From positions 124,001-188,000 of the forward strand of contig NZ_FQYY01000007.1 in the NCBI RefSeq assembly GCF_900141885.1: a stretch of DNA of 64,000 nucleotides, read 5' to 3'. The notes below the pieces were generated by a model. It was given only the letters and a program-made list of their open reading frames with translations, ran no database searches and was not told the DNA's origin. Origin of the DNA: Mesonia phycicola (lineage in GTDB: Bacteria > Bacteroidota > Bacteroidia > Flavobacteriales > Flavobacteriaceae). Position numbers and translations under genes: made by a program. Positions within the stretch are counted from its first letter, which is position 1. The number at the start of each line of letters is the position of its first letter. Positions 8,660-17,194 of the stretch are shown piece by piece.

Positions 8660-10153
8660 ATGAAAAAAATATATAAACATATAGCAATTCTATTATTAGC
8701 ATCTGCGAGTGTTATAAGTTGTTCAGATGATTTTGTAGAAGTAACACCACCTTTCGGTATTAACTCAGACTCATACTTTGAATCGCAAGATGATTATAGC
8801 AATGCGTTAATTGGAGCTTACGATATTTTACAATCTACCTATGTAAATGTTATTTTAGGTGAAATAGCATCAGATAATACACATGCAGGAGGAGAGAGTG
8901 CAAATGACGTTATAGGTTGGCAACAAGTAGATCGTATGCAACATACAGCAATTAACGATAACCTAGATGATATTTGGGATTGGAATTTTGCTGGTGTACA
9001 AAGAGCGTCTTTTATTATTGAGAATGAAAATAAGATAGAATTTGATGGCCAAGCACAAATTATTGCAGAAGCAAGATTTTTAAGAGCTTACTTTAATTTT
9101 GAATTAGTAAAGTGGTTTGGGGCAATTCCTATTAAGCCAGAAGGTCAATTTGTTTTAGGAGATGTTGCCACATACCCTAGATCTTCTACAGAAGAAGTTT
9201 ATGCATTTATAGAAGATGATTTATTATTAGCAATAGATGATTTGTCAGAAAACTCACCAGAAGTAGGTAGAATATCAAAATCATCTGCTCAAGCATTATT
9301 AGGTAAAGTATATTTATATAATGAAAGATTTTCAGAATCTGCTACTCAATTAACAGAGGTAATCAACTCTGGGAAATATCATTTATACGGAACAGAACAA
9401 GGGGAAGCTTATGAAAATTTATTCGACTCTATTGGTCAAAATAGTGCAGAAGCAGTGTTTGAAATTCAGTATACAGGATCAGAAGGGGCTGGTTTTGATT
9501 GTTTACAGTGTAGTGAAGGTAATGTAATGGTTGGTTTTAGCGGAATTAGAGGTTACAACGGTCCTGTTTTTGCTTCTGGTTACGGTTTTAATTTACCAAC
9601 AGAAGAAGCATTCAATTCATTTGAAAGCGGAGATCTTAGACAAGAGTATACTGTGTTAGATATTGAAGCTTGGGTTGCAGCAAATAGTAGCGCTACTTAT
9701 AATATAGGAAATCAAGATGCGGTAACGGGTCATACAGGTTACTATAATAGAAAGTATTTACCACGCCAAAATGATAATGTTGGTGATGCAAACCTAACTC
9801 AGCCAAATAATTATAGAGCAATACGATATGCAGATGTATTATTAATGGCTGCAGAAGCTTTAGTAAGAGGAGGTTTAGACGAAACTCAAGCCTTAGGTTA
9901 TTTAAATCAAGTAAGAAACAGAGCAGGGTTAACCGATGTTTCTTCAAGCGGTAATGCTTTACTAGAAGATATTTATGCAGATAGAAGATCTGAAATGATG
10001 GGAGAAGGTCACCGTTTCTTTGATTTGGTTAGAACAGGTAGAGCCGCAGATTTTATAGATGGCTTTACAACGGGTAAGCATGAAGTTTTCCCTATTCCTT
10101 TAGAGGAAATGCAATTTGCTAATGGTAATTGGGAGCAAAACCCAGGATATTAA
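8660..10153 (+). CDS. susD: SusD/RagB-type surface glycan-binding lipoprotein
   Basis: 497 aa. A lipoprotein signal ends ASVISC with lipidated Cys21. The SusD helical TPR scaffold is recognisable from AEARFLRAYFNFELVKWFG (about residue 135-155), and the C-terminal region carries RYADVLLMAAEAL and RRSEMMGEGHRFFDLVR, both standard SusD signatures. It should sit on the cell surface as the lid of the SusC transporter and bind glycan chains. It is the second gene of the locus, tightly linked to susC and to the PKD lipoprotein downstream. The substrate is inferred from the hydrolases, not from this protein itself. Confidence 0.97.
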   Translation: MKKIYKHIAILLLASASVISCSDDFVEVTPPFGINSDSYFESQDDYSNALIGAYDILQSTYVNVILGEIASDNTHAGGESANDVIGWQQVDRMQHTAINDNLDDIWDWNFAGVQRASFIIENENKIEFDGQAQIIAEARFLRAYFNFELVKWFGAIPIKPEGQFVLGDVATYPRSSTEEVYAFIEDDLLLAIDDLSENSPEVGRISKSSAQALLGKVYLYNERFSESATQLTEVINSGKYHLYGTEQGEAYENLFDSIGQNSAEAVFEIQYTGSEGAGFDCLQCSEGNVMVGFSGIRGYNGPVFASGYGFNLPTEEAFNSFESGDLRQEYTVLDIEAWVAANSSATYNIGNQDAVTGHTGYYNRKYLPRQNDNVGDANLTQPNNYRAIRYADVLLMAAEALVRGGLDETQALGYLNQVRNRAGLTDVSSSGNALLEDIYADRRSEMMGEGHRFFDLVRTGRAADFIDGFTTGKHEVFPIPLEEMQFANGNWEQNPGY

Positions 10154-10164
10154 AAACTAATACA

Positions 10165-11718
10165 ATGAAAAATAAATTTCAATATATTTTATTTAGTCTA
10201 CTTTTTGTAGCATTTATTGGATGCTCAGAAGACGAAGGATTAGAAACAGTAGACACAGGAGCACCAGAGAATCTTTCTATAGATTTTCAAATAGAACAAG
10301 ATAATTCTGGAGAAGTAACCATTTATCCAAGTGCAGAAAATGCAAATAGTTTTGTAATAGATTATGGTGATGGTAGTGAAGTTTCAGAATCGATTGCAAC
10401 AGGAGAAAATATTATGCATACCTACGCAGAAGGTTCATATAACGTAATTTTAACAGCAATGAGTCTGTCTGGAGAAACTACTTCTGTAACGCAAGCATTA
10501 GAAGTTTCTTTTAGAGCACCAGAAAATTTAGAAGTAACAATTACTAAAGATGCTAGTGATCCATTTACAGTAAGCGTATCTGCAGAGGCAGATTACGCAG
10601 CTTCTTTTGAGGTGTATTTTGGAGACGTAACTGGAGAAACAGCAACTTTAATGATGATAGGTGAAACTGTTTCTCACACTTATACAAACGTAGGTACTTA
10701 TGATATTACTGTAATTGCGTTAAGTGGAGGTGTAGAAAGTACAACTTATACAGAGCAAGTTACTATTGTAGATCCGTTGTTATTACCAATTACTTTTGAG
10801 TCTTCTACAGTAGATTATACATTTTATAATTTTGGAGGGGGTGAAGGTAATGGTGCGCCTTTAGTAGCTAATCCTGCAACTAACGCGGTAAATAGCAGTC
10901 AAACTGTAGCATCTTATACCAAAGTTTCAGGTTCAGAAACTTGGGCAGGTACTATTACTACTTTAAATGAAGCAATAGATTTTAATACAAGTACATTAAT
11001 TGCAGTAGATGTGTATTCTCCAACAGCAGGAACACCAATATTATTAAAAGTAGAAGATAGTGCAGATTCTAATAATTCAGCAGAAATAGAAGTAAATACA
11101 ACAACGTCTAATGAATGGGAAACCTTAGTTTTTGATTTATCTGCAGTAGATACTTCTATCTCTTATGAGTCAATAATATTGTTTTTCAATATGAATACTT
11201 CAGGAACAGGAGAAACCTATTATTTTGATAATATTAGATTAGATAACCCAACAATAGTAGAGTTGCCACTTACTTTTGAAGGTACTTCTAGCGCATATGC
11301 TTGGATGAATTTTGGAGGAGCTACTTCTACCGTTGTTAGTAATCCAGATCAGAGTGGTATTAACACTTCTGCAAATGTTACAGAGTTGGTAAAATCAAGT
11401 GGAGCAGAAACTTGGGCAGGGTCTAATATTATATTGGCTAATGCAATAGATCTTTCTTCTTCACAGACAGTAAGCATGAAAGTATGGTCTTCTGTAGCTA
11501 ATACCCCGGTATTATTAAAATTAGAAACTAGTGATGAAAATAATACGTATTCTATGGAAATTCAAGCTACTACTACAGTTACTAACCAGTGGGAAGAATT
11601 AACTTTTGATTTTACAGGCATTAGTACTACAGAAGTAATAGATGTTGTAACTGTGTTTATGAATTTTGGAGCAACAGGAATGGGTAACAGTTATTACTTT
11701 GATGATATTCAACTATAA
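10165..11718 (+). CDS. PKD-domain surface lipoprotein with duplicated C-terminal beta domain (probable glycan-binding protein)
   Basis: 517 aa from the ATG at 10165. An in-frame ATG at 10129 lies inside susD and would put 12 polar residues before the signal peptide, so I rejected it. Lipobox FIGC gives Cys20. Two PKD-like domains (about 35-125 and 126-206; VIDYGDGS and VYFGDV) are followed by two homologous blocks of about 155 aa (207-366 and 367-517), each beginning LPxTFE, containing ETWAG near the middle and ending YYFDxI. The blocks look like beta-sandwich carbohydrate-binding modules. Its place between susD and a GH16 fits a SusE/F-like surface glycan-binding protein. No catalytic motif is seen. 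Confidence 0.8.
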   Translation: MKNKFQYILFSLLFVAFIGCSEDEGLETVDTGAPENLSIDFQIEQDNSGEVTIYPSAENANSFVIDYGDGSEVSESIATGENIMHTYAEGSYNVILTAMSLSGETTSVTQALEVSFRAPENLEVTITKDASDPFTVSVSAEADYAASFEVYFGDVTGETATLMMIGETVSHTYTNVGTYDITVIALSGGVESTTYTEQVTIVDPLLLPITFESSTVDYTFYNFGGGEGNGAPLVANPATNAVNSSQTVASYTKVSGSETWAGTITTLNEAIDFNTSTLIAVDVYSPTAGTPILLKVEDSADSNNSAEIEVNTTTSNEWETLVFDLSAVDTSISYESIILFFNMNTSGTGETYYFDNIRLDNPTIVELPLTFEGTSSAYAWMNFGGATSTVVSNPDQSGINTSANVTELVKSSGAETWAGSNIILANAIDLSSSQTVSMKVWSSVANTPVLLKLETSDENNTYSMEIQATTTVTNQWEELTFDFTGISTTEVIDVVTVFMNFGATGMGNSYYFDDIQL

Positions 11719-11730
11719 AATAATTAAATA

Positions 11731-13383
11731 ATGAAAAAGACTAGATATATAATAAGCTTTGTAATGTTGTCTTTAGGGATGATTTTATATAGCTGTCAAG
11801 AAGACGATCAAGAGTTTGGTGATGTGGTAGCGCCAACAAATTTAACTCTAGAAGCTACAGTACTTAATACTTCAGCAGAATTTCCTGATGGAGATGGTAG
11901 TGGGTTGGTAAGTTTTGTAGCAAGTGCAGATAATGCAATCTCTTATCAATATTTTTATGGAGATGGTACTTCAGAATTAGTAAATTCTGGAGAAGTAGAG
12001 TACGGTTTTAAAACCACAGGAACTCATGAGTATATTGTAACTGTTGTAGCCAATGGTACAGGTGGTGCTAGTACAAGTACAAGTATAGCGGTAACTGTTT
12101 TTAGCGCTTTTGAAGATGCAGAAACTCAAAACTTCCTTACAGGAGGTACTTCTAAAACTTGGTATGTAGCCTACGCTTTATCAGGTCATTTAGGTGTGGG
12201 ACCTTCTACTACTTCTACTCCAGATTATTATGAAGCAGCACCATTTGAAAAAGAAAGTGAAGGTTGTTTTTATGATGATGAGATCACTTTTACAGAGGAA
12301 GGGAATTCTATTACTGTGGTTCAAGACAACATGGGAGCAACTTTCTTTAATGCCTCTTATTTAAGTGTAGCAGGAGGTAGTGGTAGTGAAGATCAATGTT
12401 TAACATTTGATACGTCTGGTAGTAAAACAGTTGGGTTGTCTTCTGCAGGTTCAATTGTACCAGAAGACGAAACTACAGGAACGCAAATGATTATTGCAGA
12501 TAATGGCTTTATGAGTTATTATATAGGTGCTAGTACTTACGAAATTTTAGAAATTACAGAAGATTATATGCATGTAAGAGCTATTATGGGGTCAGATAAT
12601 ACATTAGCTTGGTATTTAAAATTCACTACAGATCCAGAAGGCGGAGCGGGATCTACATCTACAGATTTAGTAACAGAATTCCCTGGAGACTCTGCTACAG
12701 AAGCAGCTTGGTCTCAAGAGTTTGATGGTAGTAGTTTAGATACTAATATTTGGAATTTTGAAACAGGTAATGGTACTAATGGTTGGGGTAATAATGAACT
12801 TCAATATTACACAGATCAAAATACGGAAGTAAGTAACGGTACTTTAAAAATTAATGCTATTGCAGAAAGTATAAGTGGTTACAATTATTCTTCAGCAAGA
12901 ATTACTACACAAGATAAATATACTTTTCAGTACGGTAGAATAGAAGTAAGAGCTAAACTTCCTTCTACAGGTGGTACTTGGCCAGCTATTTGGATGCTTG
13001 GTGAAAATATTTCTACAGACGGATGGCCTAAATGTGGAGAGATAGATATTATGGAGCATGTTGGTAACAATTTAGGGGAAGTGCTAGGTACTTTACATTT
13101 CGAAGGTAATTCTGCAGGAAATGCAATTTCTGAAGGTACAACTGTTGAAGATGTAGCTACAGAATTTCATAACTATACTATGGAGTGGACACAAGATCAC
13201 ATTGTGTTTGCAGTAGATAATGTAGTATTTCATGAATTTACAGATATGGCAGGTACACCATTTGTAGACCATGAATTCTTTTTAATCTTAAATATTGCTA
13301 TGGGTGGTACTCTTGGCGGTACAATAGATTCAAACTTTACTCAAGATACTATGGAGATTGATTATATAAGAGTATATCAATAA
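11731..13383 (+). CDS. Surface lipoprotein GH16 endo-beta-glucanase (laminarinase-like)
   Basis: 550 aa. Lipobox LYSC gives Cys22. A PKD-like domain spans about 30-125. An unassigned region of about 170 aa (130-305) contains FLTGGTSKTWYV and two Cys. The GH16 domain (about 320-550) has the catalytic signature EIDIMEHVG, with nucleophile Glu437, assisting Asp439 and acid/base Glu442, and the WPAIWMLG motif typical of beta-1,3-glucanases. It would cut beta-1,3-glucan such as laminarin at the cell surface and feed oligosaccharides to SusCD. It starts 12 bases after the PKD protein. Mixed-linkage glucan remains possible as a substrate. Confidence 0.92.
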   Translation: MKKTRYIISFVMLSLGMILYSCQEDDQEFGDVVAPTNLTLEATVLNTSAEFPDGDGSGLVSFVASADNAISYQYFYGDGTSELVNSGEVEYGFKTTGTHEYIVTVVANGTGGASTSTSIAVTVFSAFEDAETQNFLTGGTSKTWYVAYALSGHLGVGPSTTSTPDYYEAAPFEKESEGCFYDDEITFTEEGNSITVVQDNMGATFFNASYLSVAGGSGSEDQCLTFDTSGSKTVGLSSAGSIVPEDETTGTQMIIADNGFMSYYIGASTYEILEITEDYMHVRAIMGSDNTLAWYLKFTTDPEGGAGSTSTDLVTEFPGDSATEAAWSQEFDGSSLDTNIWNFETGNGTNGWGNNELQYYTDQNTEVSNGTLKINAIAESISGYNYSSARITTQDKYTFQYGRIEVRAKLPSTGGTWPAIWMLGENISTDGWPKCGEIDIMEHVGNNLGEVLGTLHFEGNSAGNAISEGTTVEDVATEFHNYTMEWTQDHIVFAVDNVVFHEFTDMAGTPFVDHEFFLILNIAMGGTLGGTIDSNFTQDTMEIDYIRVYQ

Positions 13384-13413
13384 ACCATTGTTTTCATATT
13401 TATAAATAGCACG

Positions 13414-13440
13414 AAAGGCAGGTATTAAAGCCTGCCTTTT
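13414..13440 (+). terminator. Hairpin terminator inside the PUL
   Basis: AAAGGCAGG (13414-13422) pairs perfectly with CCTGCCTTT (13431-13439), with an 8-base loop and only a short T-run. It lies between the GH16 lipoprotein and the GH3 gene, so it could stop or reduce transcription into the downstream hydrolases. Confidence 0.75.
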
Positions 13441-13455
13441 ATATTCCACGTTAAA

Positions 13456-15744
13456 ATGAAAAAAACAATAATATTATTAGCAACTGGTGTTGTGCTTACT
13501 TTTAATGCTTGTAAAGTTAAGAGTCAACAATCTTCAACTAGTGCTACAGAAAAAAATATAGAACAAAAAGTAGATTCTGTATTAGCATTAATGACCTTAG
13601 AAGAAAAAGTAGGGCAGATGGTGCAATACAATGGTAGTTGGGATGTAACTGGCCCAGCAACTGGTACTACTAACGAAAAAAAGTTAGAACAACTAAAAAA
13701 AGGACTTGTAGGTTCTATGCTAAACGTAGTTTCTGTACAGCATACTAGAGAAGCACAACGTTTAGTGATGGAAAATTCAAGACTTAAAATTCCTTTAATT
13801 TTTGGTTATGATGTAATTCACGGATACAAAACCATGTTCCCTATTCCGTTAGGAGAGACTGCAAGTTGGGATATGATTTTAGCCGAAAAAACTGCAGCAG
13901 CAGCAGCTAGAGAGACTGCAGCATCTGGTATACATTGGACGTTTGCACCAATGATGGATGTATCTAGAGATGCTCGTTGGGGTAGAATTATGGAAGGTGC
14001 AGGAGAAGATCCGTTTTTAAATGCTGAAATAGCAGTAGCTAGAATTAAAGGTTTTCAAGGAGACGATTTAGCAAGTAATTTAACCATTGCTGCTTGCGCT
14101 AAGCATTTTGCTGGTTATGGTTTTGCTGAAGCAGGTAGAGATTACAATACTGTAAATATTGGTATTCACGAATTACATAATACCATTTTACCTCCATTTA
14201 AAGCTGCAGCAGAAGCTGGTGTTGCTACTTTTATGAATTCTTTTAATGAAATAGATGGGGTTCCTGCTACTTCAAGTAGTTATTTACAAAGAGATATTTT
14301 GAAAGACAATTGGGGTTGGGATGGTTTCATCGTTTCAGATTGGGGTTCTATTTCAGAAATGATTCCGCATGGTATTGCAGAAAACAAAAAAGATGCTGCT
14401 CTTTTAGCATTAAAAGGTGGTAGCGATATGGATATGGAAGGTGGAGCTTATGAAACTTCTATTGAAGACTTAATAGCTGAAGGTAAAGTTTCTGAAGAAT
14501 TAATAGATGATTCTGTAAAAAGAATACTTCGTATTAAATTTCAACTAGGTTTATTTGATGACCCTTATAAATATTGCGATGAAAGTTTTGAGAAAAAAGA
14601 ACTTTACTCTAAGCAAAATCAAAACCTATCGTTAGAAGCAGCTAAAAAATCTATTGTTCTTTTAAAGAATGAAAGTGACATTTTGCCAATCAAAAAATCG
14701 GTTAAATCTATAGCAGTTATTGGTCCGTTAGCAGATGATAAGGATTCTCCACTTGGTAACTGGAGAGCTCAAGCAGAGCCAAATTCTGCAGTTTCTGTAC
14801 TTGAGGGAATTAAAAATCATGTTCCGGAGTCTGTAGAAGTAAAATATGCAGAAGGAGTAAAATTGAGTACAGGAGAGAGAAGCTTCTTAAAACCTTTAAC
14901 TATAAACCATACAGATATAAGTGGTATTGCTGAAGCTAAAGAATTAGCAAAATCATCAGATTTAGTAATATTAGTAGTAGGAGAAGATGCTTACCAGTCT
15001 GGAGAGGGTAGAAGCCAAGCAGAAATAGGATTTTTAGGAGTTCAAGACGAATTGATTAAAGAAATTCAAATGGCTAACAAAAATGTGGTGATGGTTTTAA
15101 TGAATGGTAGACCTATGGATTTAAGCTGGAGTAGTGAGCATGTTTCTGCTATTTTAGAAACTTGGCTGTTAGGTTCTCAGCACGGTAATGCAGTTGCAGA
15201 GGTTTTATTTGGTAAATATAATCCAGCTGGAAAATTACCAGTTTCTTTCCCAAGAAGTGTTGGGCAAGAACCTCTTTATTACAACCAGAAAAATACTGGT
15301 AGGCCAAGTGCTAATGGTGAGGTTACCTATTCTCATTACACAGATTTAGATAGAGATGCTTTATATCCGTTTGGTTTTGGTTTAAGTTATACAGATTTTG
15401 AGTATGGTGATATTCAATTATCTCAAAGTTCATTTACAAAAGGGGAAGAAATTACAGCTTCTGTAACAGTTAAGAATACTGGTACTGTAAAAGGAGAAGA
15501 AGTGGTGCAATTGTATATTAGAGATCTTTTTGCAAGTATAACAAGACCTATTAAAGAGTTAAAAGGTTTTGAGAAAATAGAATTAAATCCTGGAGAGTCT
15601 AAAACGGTTAGTTTTAAAATAGATGAAGAATTACTTAGCTATTTTGGTAGAGATAAGCAATGGGTTACAGATGCAGGTAAATTTCACTTATTTATCGGTG
15701 GAGATTCTGTTAATTTAAATCAAACAGAAATTGAATTTAAATAA
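13456..15744 (+). CDS. bglX: GH3 beta-glucosidase (BglX-like), lipoprotein
   Basis: 762 aa. An N-terminal signal ends TFNAC, a probable lipobox. The GH3 N-terminal barrel carries KHFAGYGFAEAGRDYN and the nucleophile motif GFIVSDWGS (Asp295). The C-terminal GH3 domain has VGEDAYQSGEGRSQ, where Glu517 is the likely acid/base. A fibronectin-III-like domain (about 665-750) ends the protein. It should release glucose from the non-reducing end of short beta-glucans in the periplasm. It follows a terminator hairpin by about 15 bases, so it may be read through at lower level or have its own promoter. Its stop overlaps the next start by one base (TAATG), which suggests translational coupling with the second GH16. 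Confidence 0.95.
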   Translation: MKKTIILLATGVVLTFNACKVKSQQSSTSATEKNIEQKVDSVLALMTLEEKVGQMVQYNGSWDVTGPATGTTNEKKLEQLKKGLVGSMLNVVSVQHTREAQRLVMENSRLKIPLIFGYDVIHGYKTMFPIPLGETASWDMILAEKTAAAAARETAASGIHWTFAPMMDVSRDARWGRIMEGAGEDPFLNAEIAVARIKGFQGDDLASNLTIAACAKHFAGYGFAEAGRDYNTVNIGIHELHNTILPPFKAAAEAGVATFMNSFNEIDGVPATSSSYLQRDILKDNWGWDGFIVSDWGSISEMIPHGIAENKKDAALLALKGGSDMDMEGGAYETSIEDLIAEGKVSEELIDDSVKRILRIKFQLGLFDDPYKYCDESFEKKELYSKQNQNLSLEAAKKSIVLLKNESDILPIKKSVKSIAVIGPLADDKDSPLGNWRAQAEPNSAVSVLEGIKNHVPESVEVKYAEGVKLSTGERSFLKPLTINHTDISGIAEAKELAKSSDLVILVVGEDAYQSGEGRSQAEIGFLGVQDELIKEIQMANKNVVMVLMNGRPMDLSWSSEHVSAILETWLLGSQHGNAVAEVLFGKYNPAGKLPVSFPRSVGQEPLYYNQKNTGRPSANGEVTYSHYTDLDRDALYPFGFGLSYTDFEYGDIQLSQSSFTKGEEITASVTVKNTGTVKGEEVVQLYIRDLFASITRPIKELKGFEKIELNPGESKTVSFKIDEELLSYFGRDKQWVTDAGKFHLFIGGDSVNLNQTEIEFK

Positions 15745-16520
15745 TGATAAAAATTAAAAACTTCCAAATTTCTACATTAGTTATTTTACTTTGCTTTGTT
15801 AGTCTTCAAGCACAAGAACAAAAACAACTAATATGGGAAGAAAGTTTTGCAGGAGATAGTATAAATTTGCAAAATTGGAATTATGAGTTAGGTGATGGTT
15901 GCCCCAATCTTTGTGGTTGGGGTAATAATGAAAGGCAAATCTATCATAAAGATTATGTCGAAGTAAAAGACGGCATGCTTATTATTACAGCAAATAAAGT
16001 AGGCGATGTTTACTACAGTGGTAAAATAAACTCTAAAAACAAGTTTGAATTTAAGTATGGTACTGCAGAAATAAGAGCAAAAGTACCTGGTGGGCGTGGT
16101 TTATGGCCAGCAATTTGGATGTTAGGAAGTAATATTACTGAAGTTGGATGGCCTGCTGCAGGAGAAATAGACATTATGGAGTTTGTGGGTAAACAACCAG
16201 ATACTTTACATACAACCTTACACACACCAGATAGTTTTGGTAATAGTATTAATACTAAAATTACTAAGGTAGAGAATATTATAAACGATTTTCATACTTA
16301 TAAAATAGATTGGAATGAAGATGCCATTGTATTTTATATAGATAATAAGAAAGTCTATACGTTTTCTCCTAAAGTAAAGAATGATAAAACCTATCCATAT
16401 AATCAACCTTTTTATTTTTTATTGAATATGGCTGTAGGAGGTAAGTTTGGAGGGCCAGAGGTAGATGAATCTATTTTTCCTGAAAGATTTTATATAGATT
16501 ACATAAGAGTTTATCAATAA
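15744..16520 (+). CDS. Secreted GH16 endo-beta-1,3-glucanase
   Basis: 258 aa: a signal peptide (CFVSLQAQ) followed by a single GH16 domain. Catalytic motif EIDIMEFVG gives Glu141, Asp143 and Glu146. Substrate-cleft motifs GWGNNERQIY and LWPAIWMLG match laminarinase-type GH16. There is no lipobox and no C-terminal sorting domain, so it is probably periplasmic, unlike the surface-anchored GH16 earlier in the locus. It is coupled to the GH3 gene through a TAATG overlap. A likely role is further shortening of imported beta-glucan oligosaccharides for the GH3 enzyme. It is the last gene of the locus and is followed by a strong terminator. Confidence 0.94.
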   Translation: MIKIKNFQISTLVILLCFVSLQAQEQKQLIWEESFAGDSINLQNWNYELGDGCPNLCGWGNNERQIYHKDYVEVKDGMLIITANKVGDVYYSGKINSKNKFEFKYGTAEIRAKVPGGRGLWPAIWMLGSNITEVGWPAAGEIDIMEFVGKQPDTLHTTLHTPDSFGNSINTKITKVENIINDFHTYKIDWNEDAIVFYIDNKKVYTFSPKVKNDKTYPYNQPFYFLLNMAVGGKFGGPEVDESIFPERFYIDYIRVYQ

Positions 16521-16537
16521 AATTTTGGCTTTAAAGC

Positions 16538-16573
16538 AAAAAAAATCCTCTTCGAAAGAAGAGGATTTTTTTT
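16538..16573. terminator. Bidirectional terminator after the PUL
   Basis: A perfect 16-bp stem (arms 16538-16553 and 16558-16573, core ATCCTCTTC) with a GAAA tetraloop and A/T runs on both sides. It serves the GH16 gene and the convergent lipoprotein gene. Confidence 0.92.
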
Positions 16574-16591
16574 ATGTAATATATGTAAAGA

Positions 16592-16993
16592 TTACATGTG
16601 AGCTTTAACTTTATCAGTTCCAGTTTTAACTGCGTCACCTGCTTTGTTAGCAGCGTCTTTAGCAGCACTTTCTGTAGCGTTAGCAGCATCTTTAACAGCA
16701 CCTTCAGTTGCTTCAGCAGCATCGTTTACAGCTTCACCAGCTTCTGTAGTAGCTTGGTCTACAGCATCACCTGCTTCTTCCATAGCACCTTCAGTTTCTT
16801 CAGCAGCTTCTTCCATAGCAGCTTCTGCATCATCCATTGCGCTTTCAGCATTTTCTGAAGCTTCTTCCATTTTAGCTTCTGCTTCTTCAGTAGCTTCTTC
16901 CATTTTAGTTTCAGCGTCTTTAGTATCTCTACAAGAAATTAAAGTTGTACTGAATGCAAATAACGTTGCTAAAAAGAAAATTGATTTTTTCAT
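16592..16993 (-). CDS. Ala/Glu-rich repeat lipoprotein
   Basis: 133 aa. A signal ending TTLISC gives lipidated Cys21. The mature chain is almost entirely Ala, Glu, Asp, Met, Lys and Thr in short helical repeats (MEEA, EEAEAKMEEAS, DAANxTESAAKDAANKAGDAV), resembling LEA-like or apolipoprotein-like amphipathic helices. There is no catalytic feature. A long periplasmic helix tethered to a membrane is the simplest reading, and a stress or envelope-spacing role is speculation. The biased codon pattern also keeps other frames open here, but only this one has a signal peptide. It stands alone between the PUL terminator and waaA. The 200 bases upstream (16994-17194) hold nothing else recognised. Confidence 0.8.
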   Translation of the reverse strand: MKKSIFFLATLFAFSTTLISCRDTKDAETKMEEATEEAEAKMEEASENAESAMDDAEAAMEEAAEETEGAMEEAGDAVDQATTEAGEAVNDAAEATEGAVKDAANATESAAKDAANKAGDAVKTGTDKVKAHM

Positions 16994-17194
16994 GATTTTT
17001 GAATTTAATTTGATTTATACTCTGGTTTGGTTATTAATTTATATAATCTAAAATTATGATTGTTTAAAAGATAAATTCAGAAAAGATAAGTGGTAAAATT
17101 AGTCTTTTTAAAATTTATATACAATAGTTATTTGGTGCTAAAATATATATTTTCTTTTTTATTTATTTAAATTGTATAATATATTTTAAATAAA

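Noticed and set aside
10129-10164. Earlier ATG for the PKD lipoprotein
   Set aside because: It lies inside susD and would put 12 residues (GAKPRILKTNT) before a standard signal peptide. The ATG at 10165 gives a clean lipoprotein signal.
16598-17051. Open frames on the + strand and a second minus-strand frame opposite the Ala/Glu-rich lipoprotein
   Set aside because: They arise from the repetitive GCA/GAA-type codons of the real gene. They lack signal peptides and have Ser/Ala or Phe/Ser low-complexity translations.
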